From Hyphomicrobiales bacterium (GTDB taxonomy: Bacteria > Pseudomonadota > Alphaproteobacteria > Rhizobiales > HXMU1428-3): a stretch of DNA of 64,000 nucleotides. Made by a program: the position numbers and the translations under genes. The stretch lies in NCBI GenBank assembly GCA_021775425.1, contig JAJFHX010000026.1, positions 1-64,000 on the forward strand, read 5' to 3'. The notes beneath the pieces were generated by a model. It was given only the letters and a program-made list of their open reading frames with translations, was not told the origin of the DNA and did not search any database. This document shows positions 37,618 through 47,683 of the stretch, in pieces; positions within the stretch are counted from its first letter, which is position 1, and each line of letters opens with the position of its first letter.

Positions 37618-39294
37618 ATGAATAAAAATATTAACAGCCCAAAAGCAGAAATGGTCATGGTCCCCCTTGGTGGTGTCGGTGAAATCGGCATGAACTGCAT
37701 GATGTATGGTTACGGCCTGAAAGGGGATTACAAATGGATCATGGTTGACCTCGGCCTGACCTTCGCTGGCCCAAGAGAACCTGGTGTCGAAATCATTGTT
37801 CCCGATATCAGTTTTGCCGAACAGCACCGTGATAAAATCGAAGCCATTATTCTAACGCACGCCCATGAAGACCACTATGGCGCTATCCCAGATTTATGGG
37901 AAGGACTGCAAGTCCCCATTTACGCAACCCCCTTCACCGCCGCCATGCTAAGAGCAAAACTTGCCCGTGAAGGCATGGAAGATATGGTCCCCATCAAAGA
38001 AGTTCCAAGGAGAGCTAAATTTGACCTCGGCCCCTTTCAGATAGAAATGGTCGACATGGCTCACTCTATTCCTGAACCCCTTGGTCTCCATATTAAAACA
38101 GATGTCGGCAGTGTCTTTCATACCGGCGACTGGAAATTAGACCCTGACCCGATCGTCGGCCCACCAACTGATGAGCCAAGATTAAAAGAACTTGGGCAGC
38201 AAGGCATTGATGTTCTGGTTTGCGATTCAACCAACGCCACTAGAGACGGCACATCAATTTCAGAAATTGATGTCGCTAAAACGATGAAAGAGCTGATCAA
38301 AGCAGCAGAAAGGCGTGTCATTGTCACAACCTTCGCCTCAAATGTCGCCCGCATAAAATCAGTTGCCGAAGCCGCTTATGAAGCAGGGCGCTATGTCATC
38401 CTTGCAGGTAGGGCATTAGAGCGCGTCGTCAATATCGCTAAAGAAACCGGCTATATCCCTGAAGATTATTCATTCCTATCGGATGAGGACTTCCAGCATC
38501 TGCCAGCGGCTGAATGCGTTGTTCTCGCAACCGGCAGCCAGGGCGAAGGCCGCGCCGCAATGGCAAGAATAGCCGAAGGCAGCCACCCAAAAATCAAACC
38601 AAAACCAAATGATACGGTTATCTTTTCATCCCGCACAATTCCGGGCAATGAAAGATCCGTGAGTTACATCATCAATCTTTTGTCATCTATGGATTTAAAT
38701 ATCATCACGGAAAGTGACGCCCCCGTCCATGTAACCGGCCACCCAAGACGCGGTGAGCTAGAGCAGCTCTATAGTTGGGTGAAACCGGATGTCATCGTCC
38801 CCGTACATGGTGAAGAACAGCATTTAAGAGCCCAGCAAACCTTTTCAAAATCACAAGGGATCGAAACAGTTCAGATTGTAAGAAACGGACAACTGGCATC
38901 CATTCTCCCCGCCGCTCCAAGGATAATAGATGAAGTGCCAAATGGCCGGCTATATAGAGATGGTCATTTTATTCTGGAAGACGATGAAGCCATCAGGGTC
39001 AGACGCAAAATATCAACGGTTGGCGCCGTGACAGTTTCAGTCATTGTTGACCAAAAAGGTGACCTGGTCGGTCTCCCTTGCTGGACAGAACTTGGCCTAC
39101 CAAATGATGCTGAAACAGGTGAAGTAGATGACATCATCATCAAAGCCATCAATGGAACATTTAAGAGTGTCCCCCAAAAAAGACGCAAAGATCAGAATAT
39201 GCTGAAAGAGGCCATCCGCCGTTCCGTCCGCTCAGCCATCAATGAATATTGGGGTAAGAAAACAGTCGTAACCATAATGTTGCACCAGATTTAA
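37618..39294 (+). CDS. rnj: Ribonuclease J
   Basis: Metallo-beta-lactamase-fold RNase with 5'-3' exonuclease and endonuclease activity, involved in rRNA maturation and mRNA decay. The 558-residue product has the zinc-binding motif THAHEDHYGAIP (His81, His83, Asp85, His86). The beta-CASP domain has VLATGSQGEGRAAMARIAEG and SSRTIPGNE, with a later His in the HGEEQHLRAQ motif, and a C-terminal oligomerisation domain follows. It lies 26 bp after birA and probably shares its transcript. Confidence 0.94.
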   Translation: MNKNINSPKAEMVMVPLGGVGEIGMNCMMYGYGLKGDYKWIMVDLGLTFAGPREPGVEIIVPDISFAEQHRDKIEAIILTHAHEDHYGAIPDLWEGLQVPIYATPFTAAMLRAKLAREGMEDMVPIKEVPRRAKFDLGPFQIEMVDMAHSIPEPLGLHIKTDVGSVFHTGDWKLDPDPIVGPPTDEPRLKELGQQGIDVLVCDSTNATRDGTSISEIDVAKTMKELIKAAERRVIVTTFASNVARIKSVAEAAYEAGRYVILAGRALERVVNIAKETGYIPEDYSFLSDEDFQHLPAAECVVLATGSQGEGRAAMARIAEGSHPKIKPKPNDTVIFSSRTIPGNERSVSYIINLLSSMDLNIITESDAPVHVTGHPRRGELEQLYSWVKPDVIVPVHGEEQHLRAQQTFSKSQGIETVQIVRNGQLASILPAAPRIIDEVPNGRLYRDGHFILEDDEAIRVRRKISTVGAVTVSVIVDQKGDLVGLPCWTELGLPNDAETGEVDDIIIKAINGTFKSVPQKRRKDQNMLKEAIRRSVRSAINEYWGKKTVVTIMLHQI

Positions 39295-39417
39295 TAAGAC
39301 CAAAACTCTGGACATAAATCACGACTATGCCTTAAAACGGTTGAAAAAAGCCCCATTGAATAGGGCCGCTGGTTAAATCAAAATACTGGAACTATCACAA
39401 TAAAGGACACCAAATAA

Positions 39418-39822
39418 ATGATCGGACGTTTAAACCATGTCGCCATCGCCGTGAAAGATATCGACGCCGCTGCAGCAACCTATCAGAACAGCCTTGGTGC
39501 CAGCATTTCTGAAAAAGTTGAACAATCAGAACATGGTGTATCAACAATCTTCATCGAACTGCCAAACACAAAAATAGAATTGCTTGAGCCACTTGGTGAA
39601 GATAGCCCGATTAATAAATTTCTGGAACGCAACCCGGATGGCGGCATACACCACATCTGCTATGAAGTTGATGACATCCTCAAAGCACGCGATCAGTTGT
39701 TAAAAGAAGGCGCACGCGTGCTCGGCAGTGGTGAACCTAAAATTGGTGCTCATGGCAAACCAGTCCTGTTTCTGCATCCAAAAGACTTCTGTGGCACTTT
39801 AACCGAATTAGAGGAAGCTTAA
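39418..39822 (+). CDS. mce: Methylmalonyl-CoA epimerase
   Basis: Interconverts (S)- and (R)-methylmalonyl-CoA in propionate and branched-chain degradation. The 134-residue product is a single VOC/glyoxalase-like chain with the metal ligand His in RLNHVAIAVKD, the tract IELLEPLGEDSPINKFL, GGIHHICYEVDD and the closing FLHPKDFCGTLTELEE, all characteristic of the family. A good GGA ribosome-binding site precedes the start. The next gene begins immediately after the stop. Confidence 0.92.
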   Translation: MIGRLNHVAIAVKDIDAAAATYQNSLGASISEKVEQSEHGVSTIFIELPNTKIELLEPLGEDSPINKFLERNPDGGIHHICYEVDDILKARDQLLKEGARVLGSGEPKIGAHGKPVLFLHPKDFCGTLTELEEA

Positions 39823-40098
39823 ATGTCTCTCACTCTTTCCATAGCGACATATTTCATCTGCTGGTGGATGGCACTTTTTATGGTGCTTCCCTTTGGAGTC
39901 AGAACACAGCAGGAAGAGGGCGAAGTGGTCCCCGGTTCCGTTGAAAGCGCACCAAAAACCCCGCATATCCTGAAAAAATTCTTCTATACCAGCCTGCTGG
40001 GTTTCGTATTCTTCTGCATTGCATACTCACTATACACCTATGATATTGTAAACATTGACGATATCCCGTTATTGCCAACTTTTAAAAACCTTGATTAG
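39823..40098 (+). CDS. DUF1467 family membrane protein
   Basis: A 91-residue protein with two membrane helices (about 4-27 and 53-74). The first ends in WWMALFMVLPFGVRTQ, followed by a short charged loop containing PGSVESAPKTPHILKKF, which is the DUF1467 pattern. Its ATG directly follows the stop of mce, a neighbourhood conserved in Hyphomicrobiales (mce-DUF1467-proS). The function of the family is unknown. It could influence the membrane environment, but nothing supports a specific role. Confidence 0.85.
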   Translation: MSLTLSIATYFICWWMALFMVLPFGVRTQQEEGEVVPGSVESAPKTPHILKKFFYTSLLGFVFFCIAYSLYTYDIVNIDDIPLLPTFKNLD

Positions 40099-40263
40099 AA
40101 ATAACGATTTGGCTCATCTAGTCATTTGAAATAAAAAAAGTTCAGCCCTGCTCAATCAATAAACAGCTTAAAACACGAAAACTTTAAGCCTTACCCATTG
40201 CCCCGAAATGGCTAAACTTATAAAGCTTAACTTCAACAAAAAGAACAAACCGGGAGCGATCAA

Positions 40264-41583
40264 ATGCGCTTAAGCCAATATTTTCTGCCTGTGCTGAAAG
40301 AAGTGCCAGCAAATGCTGAAATTGTTTCACACCAACTGATGCTCCGTGCCGGGCTGATCCGTCAGTCAGCTGCTGGCATTTATTCATGGTTGCCGCTTGG
40401 TTTGCGCGTTCTAAAAAAAATTGAAAACATCGTCCGTGAAGAGCAGGACAGAGCCGGCGCAGTTGAATTGCTGATGCCAACCATCCAGCAGGCAGATATC
40501 TGGCGTGAAAGTGGCCGCTATGATGATTATGGCAAGGAAATGCTCCGCATCACCGACAGACACGACCGCGAATTGCTCTACGGGCCAACAAACGAAGAAC
40601 TGATCACACAGATCTTTCGCGATGGTGTTAAATCATATAAAGACTGCCCCCGCATTCTTTATCACATTCAATGGAAATTCAGAGACGAAATCAGACCCCG
40701 CTTTGGTGTGATGCGTGGCCGTGAATTTTCGATGAAAGACGCCTACTCATTCGATCTGACAGAAGAAGGCGCTCGCAAATCATATCAGAAAATGTTCATC
40801 TCTTACCTCAGAACATTCGAACGTCTGGGTGTGAAGGCAATACCTATGAAAGCGGATACCGGCCCGATCGGCGGTGATCTGAGCCATGAATTCATTCTGC
40901 TGGCGGATACCGGTGAAAGTGAAGTCTATTGCGACAAAGCGCTGATAGATATGGAAGTTCCCGGCGTTGACATTGATTATGAAAGCGACCTGGAGCCTAT
41001 TTTACAACAATGGACAAGTCACTATGCTGCCACAGAAGAAATGCATGATGCTGACAAATTCAGCAAAGAGGTGCCTGATGAAAAACAACGCATCAGCGCA
41101 CGCGGTATTGAGGTCGGGCACATCTTTTATTTCGGCACAAAATATTCAGAACCAATGAAGTGTGAAGTCCAGGGCCCGGATGGTAAGCTAATCCCGCTTG
41201 AAATGGGCTCTTACGGTATTGGTGTTTCAAGGCTGATGGGCGCCATTATTGAAGCAAGCAATGATGAAAACGGCATCATCTGGCCTAAATCCGTCGCACC
41301 TTTTGATGTCGGCATCATCAACCTGAAACCGGGTGATGAACAAACCGACACAATGGTTGAAAAACTCTATTCTGAGCTCGGTAACCTCGGCATAGACTGC
41401 CTGATGGACGATACAAACGAACGCGCCGGCGGCAAATTTAAAATAATGGACTTAATCGGCCTGCCTGTACAAATGATCATCGGCCCGAAAGGCGCTAAAA
41501 ATGGAATGGTGGAAGTGAAAGACAGAAAAACCGGAGAGCGTAGTGATATGAGTATTGAACAGGCCACTGCACTGTTCAAATAA
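40264..41583 (+). CDS. proS: Prolyl-tRNA synthetase
   Basis: Class II aminoacyl-tRNA synthetase. The 439-residue product is the short alphaproteobacterial type that lacks the large inserted editing domain of E. coli ProS. Motif 1 lies around [19 protein letters not shown], motif 2 around [20 protein letters not shown], and motif 3 in [15 protein letters not shown]. An anticodon-binding domain with [16 protein letters not shown] follows. The start has a GGGAG ribosome-binding site nearby. Loss of editing in this short form is known and is usually compensated by free-standing editing proteins. Confidence 0.94.
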   Translation: MRLSQYFLPVLKEVPANAEIVSHQLMLRAGLIRQSAAGIYSWLPLGLRVLKKIENIVREEQDRAGAVELLMPTIQQADIWRESGRYDDYGKEMLRITDRHDRELLYGPTNEELITQIFRDGVKSYKDCPRILYHIQWKFRDEIRPRFGVMRGREFSMKDAYSFDLTEEGARKSYQKMFISYLRTFERLGVKAIPMKADTGPIGGDLSHEFILLADTGESEVYCDKALIDMEVPGVDIDYESDLEPILQQWTSHYAATEEMHDADKFSKEVPDEKQRISARGIEVGHIFYFGTKYSEPMKCEVQGPDGKLIPLEMGSYGIGVSRLMGAIIEASNDENGIIWPKSVAPFDVGIINLKPGDEQTDTMVEKLYSELGNLGIDCLMDDTNERAGGKFKIMDLIGLPVQMIIGPKGAKNGMVEVKDRKTGERSDMSIEQATALFK

Positions 41584-41633
41584 AGAAGTACAAGCCACCG
41601 TTCTGTAGAAATAACAGAATAAAGGCCACCAAA

Positions 41634-41663
41634 TTGTTCAGATAACTGAGTACAGGTTACTAT
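41634..41663 (+). promoter_or_regulatory. Candidate promoter for the lolC/E-lolD unit
   Basis: TTGTTC (41634-41639), 18-base spacer, TACTAT (41658-41663), about 50 bases before the start at 41717. Weak but the only reasonable pair in the spacer. Confidence 0.3.
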
Positions 41664-41716
41664 ACTGATCCGTGAATACAGAAGCTGCATCGTAATTTAC
41701 AAAGAGAACAATCTAG

Positions 41717-43009
41717 ATGAATGAAGCCATAGTCAACAACCAGACTAGGAAAACCGGGTCAACGCTGCCCTTTATGGGGTTTGAACGCCTGATTTCTTTT
41801 CGTTATCTGCGCCCGCCCAAAGGCGAAGGCTTCATTTCAGTGATTGCGATCCTCACACTGATGGGCATCGCGCTGGGCGTCACAGCTCTCATCGTTGTGT
41901 TGAGTGTCATGAACGGCTTTCGCGATACGTTATATAAAAACATCCTCGATATGAACGGCCATGTCATCGTTCAGCAATTTGGCAAACCCTTCACTGGATT
42001 TGACGATGTTGCCAAAAATATTGTTGAAGTGCCGGGCGTTAAAGCCGTCATCCCGGTGATAGACGGCCAGGTGATGGTCACCTCAAAATATCAGGAATAT
42101 TTCGGCAATGTCCGTGGCATCCGGGCCGGAGATATCAATAAACTGGCAACCATCTCCAGTAAAATCGTCCAGGGTAGTCTTGAAAACTTTACAGATCAAA
42201 ACGGCATCGTCCTTGGTAGCAGGCTTGCAAATGTGCTTGGTGTGCGCGTCGGAGATCAGATCAACATCGTGACATTAAGGGGGGCAAAAACACCGTTTGG
42301 TACAACACCGCGCGTTAAGGCATACCGTGTCTCAGCTGTGTTTGAAGTTGGCATTTACGAGTATGATCTGAAAGTCCTCTTCATGCCATTGAATCAGGCA
42401 CAAAAATTCTTTTCAAAAAAAGATCAGGTCTCGGCATTAGAAGTCATGGTCACAAATCCTGACGAAATCGAAAAGTTTGAACCTGAAATCGCTGCCGCAG
42501 CCGGTGCCGGCACCAACCTGACCTCCTGGAAGCAGCGTAACGCCAAGCTGTTCAGCGTGCTGGCGATCGAGCGCAATATGATGTTCATCATCGTCAGTCT
42601 GGTTGTCTTTGTGGCAGCCCTTAATATCATTTCAAGCATGGTCATGCTGGTCAAAGTCAAAACCAAAGACATTGCCGTACTGCGCACTATGGGCGCATCC
42701 AGAGGCTCCATCATGCGTATTTTCATGACAACAGGCTCCTTCATCGGCGTTTGTGGCACCATACTAGGATTTCTGCTTGGCATTACCATCTGCCTGAATA
42801 TTGAATCCATCCAGACCTTCATAAGCTGGGCCACAGGTGTCCAGCTTGATCCGGAAATTCAGATCCTGTCTAAATTACCAGCCAAAATAGATGCGATTGA
42901 AACATCAGTGATTGTCATTGTTGCACTGATACTGTCATTTCTGGCAACGCTATATCCGGCATGGCGCGCCGCCAGCCTCGACCCTGTGGAGGCACTACGC
43001 TATGAGTGA
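41717..43009 (+). CDS. lolC: Lipoprotein-releasing ABC transporter permease (LolC/LolE type)
   Basis: Inner-membrane subunit that extracts outer-membrane lipoproteins and hands them to LolA. The 430-residue product starts with a cytoplasmic lead, then the first helix in ISVIAILTLMGIALGVTALI followed by SVMNGFRDTLYKNIL. It has a large periplasmic domain (about residues 70-280) and three more helices, ending [20 protein letters not shown], a FtsX/MacB-type motif. Only one LolC/E-type gene is present, as usual outside gammaproteobacteria, so it could act as a homodimer. It overlaps lolD by eight bases. Confidence 0.93.
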   Translation: MNEAIVNNQTRKTGSTLPFMGFERLISFRYLRPPKGEGFISVIAILTLMGIALGVTALIVVLSVMNGFRDTLYKNILDMNGHVIVQQFGKPFTGFDDVAKNIVEVPGVKAVIPVIDGQVMVTSKYQEYFGNVRGIRAGDINKLATISSKIVQGSLENFTDQNGIVLGSRLANVLGVRVGDQINIVTLRGAKTPFGTTPRVKAYRVSAVFEVGIYEYDLKVLFMPLNQAQKFFSKKDQVSALEVMVTNPDEIEKFEPEIAAAAGAGTNLTSWKQRNAKLFSVLAIERNMMFIIVSLVVFVAALNIISSMVMLVKVKTKDIAVLRTMGASRGSIMRIFMTTGSFIGVCGTILGFLLGITICLNIESIQTFISWATGVQLDPEIQILSKLPAKIDAIETSVIVIVALILSFLATLYPAWRAASLDPVEALRYE

Positions 43010-43766
43010 TCAGTATTACCAGCAACCACAACAACCCATTACCCAGCCAACACCAGAGCGCCGCCCGATCCTCGCAATCAGAGGCATCAATAAAATTTAC
43101 CATCAGGGAGAGCGCGAGATTCACGTCCTCAAAGGCATATCGGCTGATATTTTTAAAGGTGAAGCCATTGCTCTTGTCGGCCCATCTGGCTCGGGCAAAT
43201 CTTCACTGCTGCACATTCTCGGCCTGCTGGACAAAGCTGACGAAGGCAAAGTCTATTTAAACGGGCACGATTGCACTGATTTCAATGATCAGGAACGCAC
43301 AAAAATGCGCCGCAGTGATATTGGCTTTGTCTATCAGTTTCACCAGCTATTGCCGGAATTCAGCGCCCTCGAAAATGTCGTCATACCGCAATTGATCAAT
43401 GGTCACAGTCGCAAAGACGCCGTGAGCCGTGCCAAAGTCATCCTTGAATTTCTGGGCCTCTCAGACAGAATTAAACACCGACCCAATGCCATGTCAGGTG
43501 GTGAGCAACAACGTGTTGCAATTGCCCGGGCCATAGCCAATGAACCAACGCTGCTTTTAGCTGATGAACCAACTGGTAATCTTGATCCGAATACCGCAGA
43601 GCGGGTGTTTCAATCATTAATGGGCCTAATCAGGCAAACCGGATTGGCGGCAATAATCGCAACTCACAATATGGAACTGGCCAGCAGAATGGACCGGGTC
43701 CTCCAATTGCAGGATGGCCAGCTCTATTCCCACACCCCTCAGCACAAAATGCAGGAACAGCAGTAA
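43002..43766 (+). CDS. lolD: Lipoprotein-releasing ABC transporter ATP-binding protein LolD
   Basis: ATPase that drives lipoprotein release by the LolC/E permease. The 254-residue product has Walker [13 protein letters not shown], the Q loop [12 protein letters not shown], signature [15 protein letters not shown], Walker [13 protein letters not shown] and switch His in ATHNMELA. About 25 extra N-terminal residues are Gln/Pro-rich. The frame overlaps the end of the permease gene, so the two are coupled; dnaE follows after about 135 bp. Confidence 0.94.
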   Translation: MSDQYYQQPQQPITQPTPERRPILAIRGINKIYHQGEREIHVLKGISADIFKGEAIALVGPSGSGKSSLLHILGLLDKADEGKVYLNGHDCTDFNDQERTKMRRSDIGFVYQFHQLLPEFSALENVVIPQLINGHSRKDAVSRAKVILEFLGLSDRIKHRPNAMSGGEQQRVAIARAIANEPTLLLADEPTGNLDPNTAERVFQSLMGLIRQTGLAAIIATHNMELASRMDRVLQLQDGQLYSHTPQHKMQEQQ

Positions 43767-43901
43767 AATCACTCAAAACTGAGCTACCAAGCTATATAAC
43801 AGGGATAAACTGCTTGAAAGTCCAATAAGGCATTGTGATTTTAGTCAGAGTCAGTTTTGCTGTTCACGAAGGCAATTTCAAACCTGAGTTATTCAGTTTA
43901 C

Positions 43902-46900
43902 ATGGCAAGCAGATCAGATAAAAAACCGGAATTTATCCATTTAAGAGTTCATTCAGCTTATAGTTTGCTGGAAGGGGCTTTGCCAATTGAGCGGCTGGTA
44001 TCTTTTGCCGTTGATCAAAAAATGCCGGCCCTTGGTTTGTCAGATACAAACAATCTGTTTGGCGCACTCGAATTTTCTGAAAAATGTGTCGGCAAAGGCA
44101 TTCAACCCATTATCGGTTGTACCCTTGCCATTAAAATGCCGGAAGATCCGTCAAAAGAAAAAAACAAAACATTTCAACAATCCCCATCCGGCCCGGTTGC
44201 AGATGGAGAAATCGCCCTCATTGCCCAGAACGAACAGGGCTATAAAAACCTGATGGCTCTGTCATCAGCCGCCTTCCTGGATACAGCAGGTGAAACAATC
44301 CCCTTCATCACCTTTGAAAACCTTTCTGCCCATCATGAAGGAGTGATTTGTCTTTCAGGTGGTGAAGACGGCCCGCTGGATAATGCCATTAAAAACAGCA
44401 ACTCTGAAAAGGCTGGAAAATGGGCGGCACAGTTTAAATACATATTCGGCGATAGATTCTATATAGAACTTCAGCGACATGGCCGACCAAGCGAAACAAA
44501 ACGCGAAGCAGACCTCCTCACTCTGGCCTATGATTTAGATATTCCTATAGTTGCTACCAATGAAGCCTATTTTGACAAACAGGAAGATTATGAAGCGCAT
44601 GATGCTCTCATCTGCGTTGCTGATGGGGCCTATGTGTCAGAAGATGACAGAAGACGCCTCACCCCAAATCACTATCTGAAAAAAGCCAGCGTGATGGCGG
44701 CCTTGTTTAAAGATTTACCCGAAGCCATAGAAAACACCGCTGAAATTGCGCGCCGTTGTTCATTTAGGCCAACGACCCACGCACCCATCCTGCCAAATTT
44801 TCTTGGCAGTGAAGGGAATATGGATAATGAACAAAAACTGCAAGCCGAAGCAGATGCCCTAAGAAAGCTTGCTGAGGAAGGCTTAGAAAACAGACTTAAA
44901 AAAATAACCCTCGCTGAAGGCAAAACCAGAGAAGATTATTTCGAGCGCCTGAATTATGAGCTTGATATCATCATCTCCATGAAATTCCCCGGCTACTTTC
45001 TCATTGTAGCTGATTTTATCCAGTGGGCCAAAACCAACAGCATCGCCGTCGGCCCCGGCCGGGGCTCTGGCGCGGGTTCCGTTGTCGCCTGGGTATTGAC
45101 AATTACCGATCTGGACCCATTGCGGTTCGGCTTGCTTTTTGAGCGGTTTCTCAACCCTGAGCGAATATCAATGCCGGATTTTGACATCGACTTCTGCCAG
45201 ACAAGACGCGATGAAGTCATCCGTTACGTTCAGCAAAAATATGGCGATGACAAAGTCGCCCAGATCATCACTTTTGGTAAATTGCAGGCCAGAGCCGTAT
45301 TAAGAGACGTCGGCCGCGTACTTTCAATGCCATATGGTCAGGTCGATCGTCTTTGTAAAATGGTTCCCAATAACCCGGCCAATCCCTGCACACTAAGTGA
45401 AGCCCTTGTCGAAGAACCTAAACTCGCCGAAGCAAGAAAGGCTGAAAAAGTCGTTGATGAACTCCTCACCATCGCCCTTAAACTTGAAGGCCTATACAGG
45501 CACGCTTCCACCCACGCCGCTGGCGTCGTAATAGGGGACAGACCCTTAACCGAACTTGTCCCCCTTTACAGAGACCCGCGATCGGACCTTCCCGTCACGC
45601 AGTTTAATATGAAATGGGTAGAACCGGCCGGGCTCGTCAAATTTGATTTTCTTGGCCTCAAAACGCTTACGGTGATTGAAAAGGCGCGCGAATTCATTGA
45701 GTTAAACGGCACTAAACTCGACATAGAAAATCTGCCCCTTGATGATAAAGCAAGTTTTGACATTCTCGCCAAAGGGGAAACCGTCGGTGTATTCCAGTTG
45801 GAAAGCACCGGCATGCGTGACAGCCTTAAAAAACTGAAACCCGACCGCTTTGAAGACATCATCGCCATGGTCGCCCTTTATCGACCCGGCCCGATGGATA
45901 ATATCCCGACCTACATCGCCAGAAAACAAGGCGATGAAAAGCCGGATTACTATCATGAGATGCTGAAACCCATTCTTGAGGAAACCTATGGCGTGATGAT
46001 CTATCAGGAACAGGTCATGCAGATCGCGCAGGTCCTTGCCGGTTATTCTCTTGGCGAAGCTGATATGTTGCGCCGGGCAATGGGTAAAAAAATCAAAGAG
46101 GAAATGGCCCAGCAAAAGGCCCGTTTTGTTGACGGCGCCGTGAAAAACAATGTCGATAAAAAACAGTCTGAATTTATATTCGAGCAGGTCGATAAATTCG
46201 CGGGCTATGGCTTTAACAAATCCCACGCCGCCGCTTATGCATTACTAGCCTACCAAACGGCATATTTGCGAGCCAACCACCCCGTTGAATTCCTCGCCGC
46301 ATCAATGACATTGGACCTCGGTAATACAGATAAACTTAGCCTCTTTGCCAGCGAAGCAAGACGCATCGGCATTGAAACTTTGCCGCCGGATATCAACGCA
46401 TCAGCCATTGATTTCTTACCCAGAGACAATACAATTCTCTATTCCCTCGCCGCTCTGAAAAACATCGGCACCGGCGCCGTTGCCAGCATTGTCGAACAAA
46501 GAGAAGAGAACGGCCCTTTTAAATCACTGGTTGATTTTGCCAATCGCTTTGACCCGAAATCAATCAACAAACGCGGGCTGGAAACCCTCTCATGCGCTGG
46601 CGCATTTGATAAGCTCGAACCTGACCGCGCCAAAGTACACGCCAACGCTGAGCGCATAATGGCCGTCGCCAGCAAACTCCATAATGACCGAAAATCCGGT
46701 CAGTCAGATTTGTTTGGCAGTGATGATGGCGCTGGCGGTCCTGAATTGGAGTTAGTCGAAGTCACCCGCTGGCGAGAGATGGAAAAACTAACCAGAGAAT
46801 ATGATGCCGTCGGCTTTTATCTCTCCGGTCATCCGCTTGATGAATATCAGAATGTCTTAGAGCGCTTAAACGTCGACCATTGGATTGATTATGAAGCCAA

Positions 46901-47402
46901 AGCCAAAGAAAACAATGGCGGCCTCGGTATTCTGGCCGCAACCGTTTCTGCGGTCAGAGAGCGACGCTCAAAATCAGGTAACCTTTACGCATTCATAGAA
47001 TTTTCAGATCAGACCGGCCAGTTTGAAGCCATCGCGTTTTCAGACACATTGAATGCCTGCCGCGATATTCTTGAAAGTGGCCAGCCCTTATTGTTAAAGG
47101 TTGATGCAGATGTCGAAGAAGACACAGTCCGTTTAAGGCTGCAAAAAGCAGAAAGTCTCGAATTTGCCGCACAAAACATGGTTCGGGGCTTAAAGCTCAC
47201 CGTCGCAAAAAATATTGATATGGAAAAACTGAAACAGGCTCTTGGTACCCATGAGGGGCGGGGAAAAATTCAGATCGGCATCCATCTGGATGATTTCCAG
47301 AAAGAAGTGGAGCTTGTCCTGCCCGGCAAATACAGCGTCTCATTAGAACGAGCCAGTGATTTACGAACAATTGAAGGCGTAATGGCTGTCACAGAGATAT
47401 AA
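43902..47402 (+). CDS. dnaE: DNA polymerase III subunit alpha
   Basis: Catalytic subunit of the replicative polymerase. The 1166-residue product has the PHP domain at the start (FIHLRVHSAYSLLEGALPIE), the palm with GPGRGSGAGSVVAW and MPDFDIDFCQTRRDEV holding two catalytic aspartates. LYRPGPMDNIPTYI and GFNKSHAAAYALLAYQTAYL follow, then a helix-hairpin-helix region and an OB fold near residue 1010. The ATG at 43902 starts just before the conserved PHP beginning; a TTG 15 codons earlier is unsupported. Length is standard for DnaE1. It lies downstream of lolD, as in Hyphomicrobiales. Confidence 0.95.
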   Translation: MASRSDKKPEFIHLRVHSAYSLLEGALPIERLVSFAVDQKMPALGLSDTNNLFGALEFSEKCVGKGIQPIIGCTLAIKMPEDPSKEKNKTFQQSPSGPVADGEIALIAQNEQGYKNLMALSSAAFLDTAGETIPFITFENLSAHHEGVICLSGGEDGPLDNAIKNSNSEKAGKWAAQFKYIFGDRFYIELQRHGRPSETKREADLLTLAYDLDIPIVATNEAYFDKQEDYEAHDALICVADGAYVSEDDRRRLTPNHYLKKASVMAALFKDLPEAIENTAEIARRCSFRPTTHAPILPNFLGSEGNMDNEQKLQAEADALRKLAEEGLENRLKKITLAEGKTREDYFERLNYELDIIISMKFPGYFLIVADFIQWAKTNSIAVGPGRGSGAGSVVAWVLTITDLDPLRFGLLFERFLNPERISMPDFDIDFCQTRRDEVIRYVQQKYGDDKVAQIITFGKLQARAVLRDVGRVLSMPYGQVDRLCKMVPNNPANPCTLSEALVEEPKLAEARKAEKVVDELLTIALKLEGLYRHASTHAAGVVIGDRPLTELVPLYRDPRSDLPVTQFNMKWVEPAGLVKFDFLGLKTLTVIEKAREFIELNGTKLDIENLPLDDKASFDILAKGETVGVFQLESTGMRDSLKKLKPDRFEDIIAMVALYRPGPMDNIPTYIARKQGDEKPDYYHEMLKPILEETYGVMIYQEQVMQIAQVLAGYSLGEADMLRRAMGKKIKEEMAQQKARFVDGAVKNNVDKKQSEFIFEQVDKFAGYGFNKSHAAAYALLAYQTAYLRANHPVEFLAASMTLDLGNTDKLSLFASEARRIGIETLPPDINASAIDFLPRDNTILYSLAALKNIGTGAVASIVEQREENGPFKSLVDFANRFDPKSINKRGLETLSCAGAFDKLEPDRAKVHANAERIMAVASKLHNDRKSGQSDLFGSDDGAGGPELELVEVTRWREMEKLTREYDAVGFYLSGHPLDEYQNVLERLNVDHWIDYEAKAKENNGGLGILAATVSAVRERRSKSGNLYAFIEFSDQTGQFEAIAFSDTLNACRDILESGQPLLLKVDADVEEDTVRLRLQKAESLEFAAQNMVRGLKLTVAKNIDMEKLKQALGTHEGRGKIQIGIHLDDFQKEVELVLPGKYSVSLERASDLRTIEGVMAVTEI

Positions 47403-47456
47403 ATCAGCTAAAAAACGCCTAAATGCATGCACGTGCATCAAATAACGACAAAAAGC

Positions 47457-47485
47457 TTGTCAAACCACCGAATACAAACTATAAA
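47457..47485 (+). promoter_or_regulatory. Strong sigma-70-type promoter for rpsB
   Basis: TTGTCA (47457-47462), 17-base spacer, TATAAA (47480-47485). It gives a leader of roughly 190 bases before rpsB, long enough for regulation. A perfect 12-bp palindrome ATGCACGTGCAT (47427-47438) lies 19 bases upstream of the -35 box. The leader contains the G-rich tract 47502-47520 but no gene. Confidence 0.7.
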
Positions 47486-47683
47486 CCCACCCATTCCACA
47501 CGCGGGGGTGCGGTGGGCGTATGTGATATATGCCATCCCGACCGCTCCGGTGCATGTCGATAATCTTAAAATTCAGTCACTCTGACCAGAGGCCACGCTT
47601 CAGGAATAGAATTTGTTTTTTAAGGTCAAAGGCATACATGTCCCCGCGGAGGTTAAACCGGAAAACTGAAGGATTATAACACC

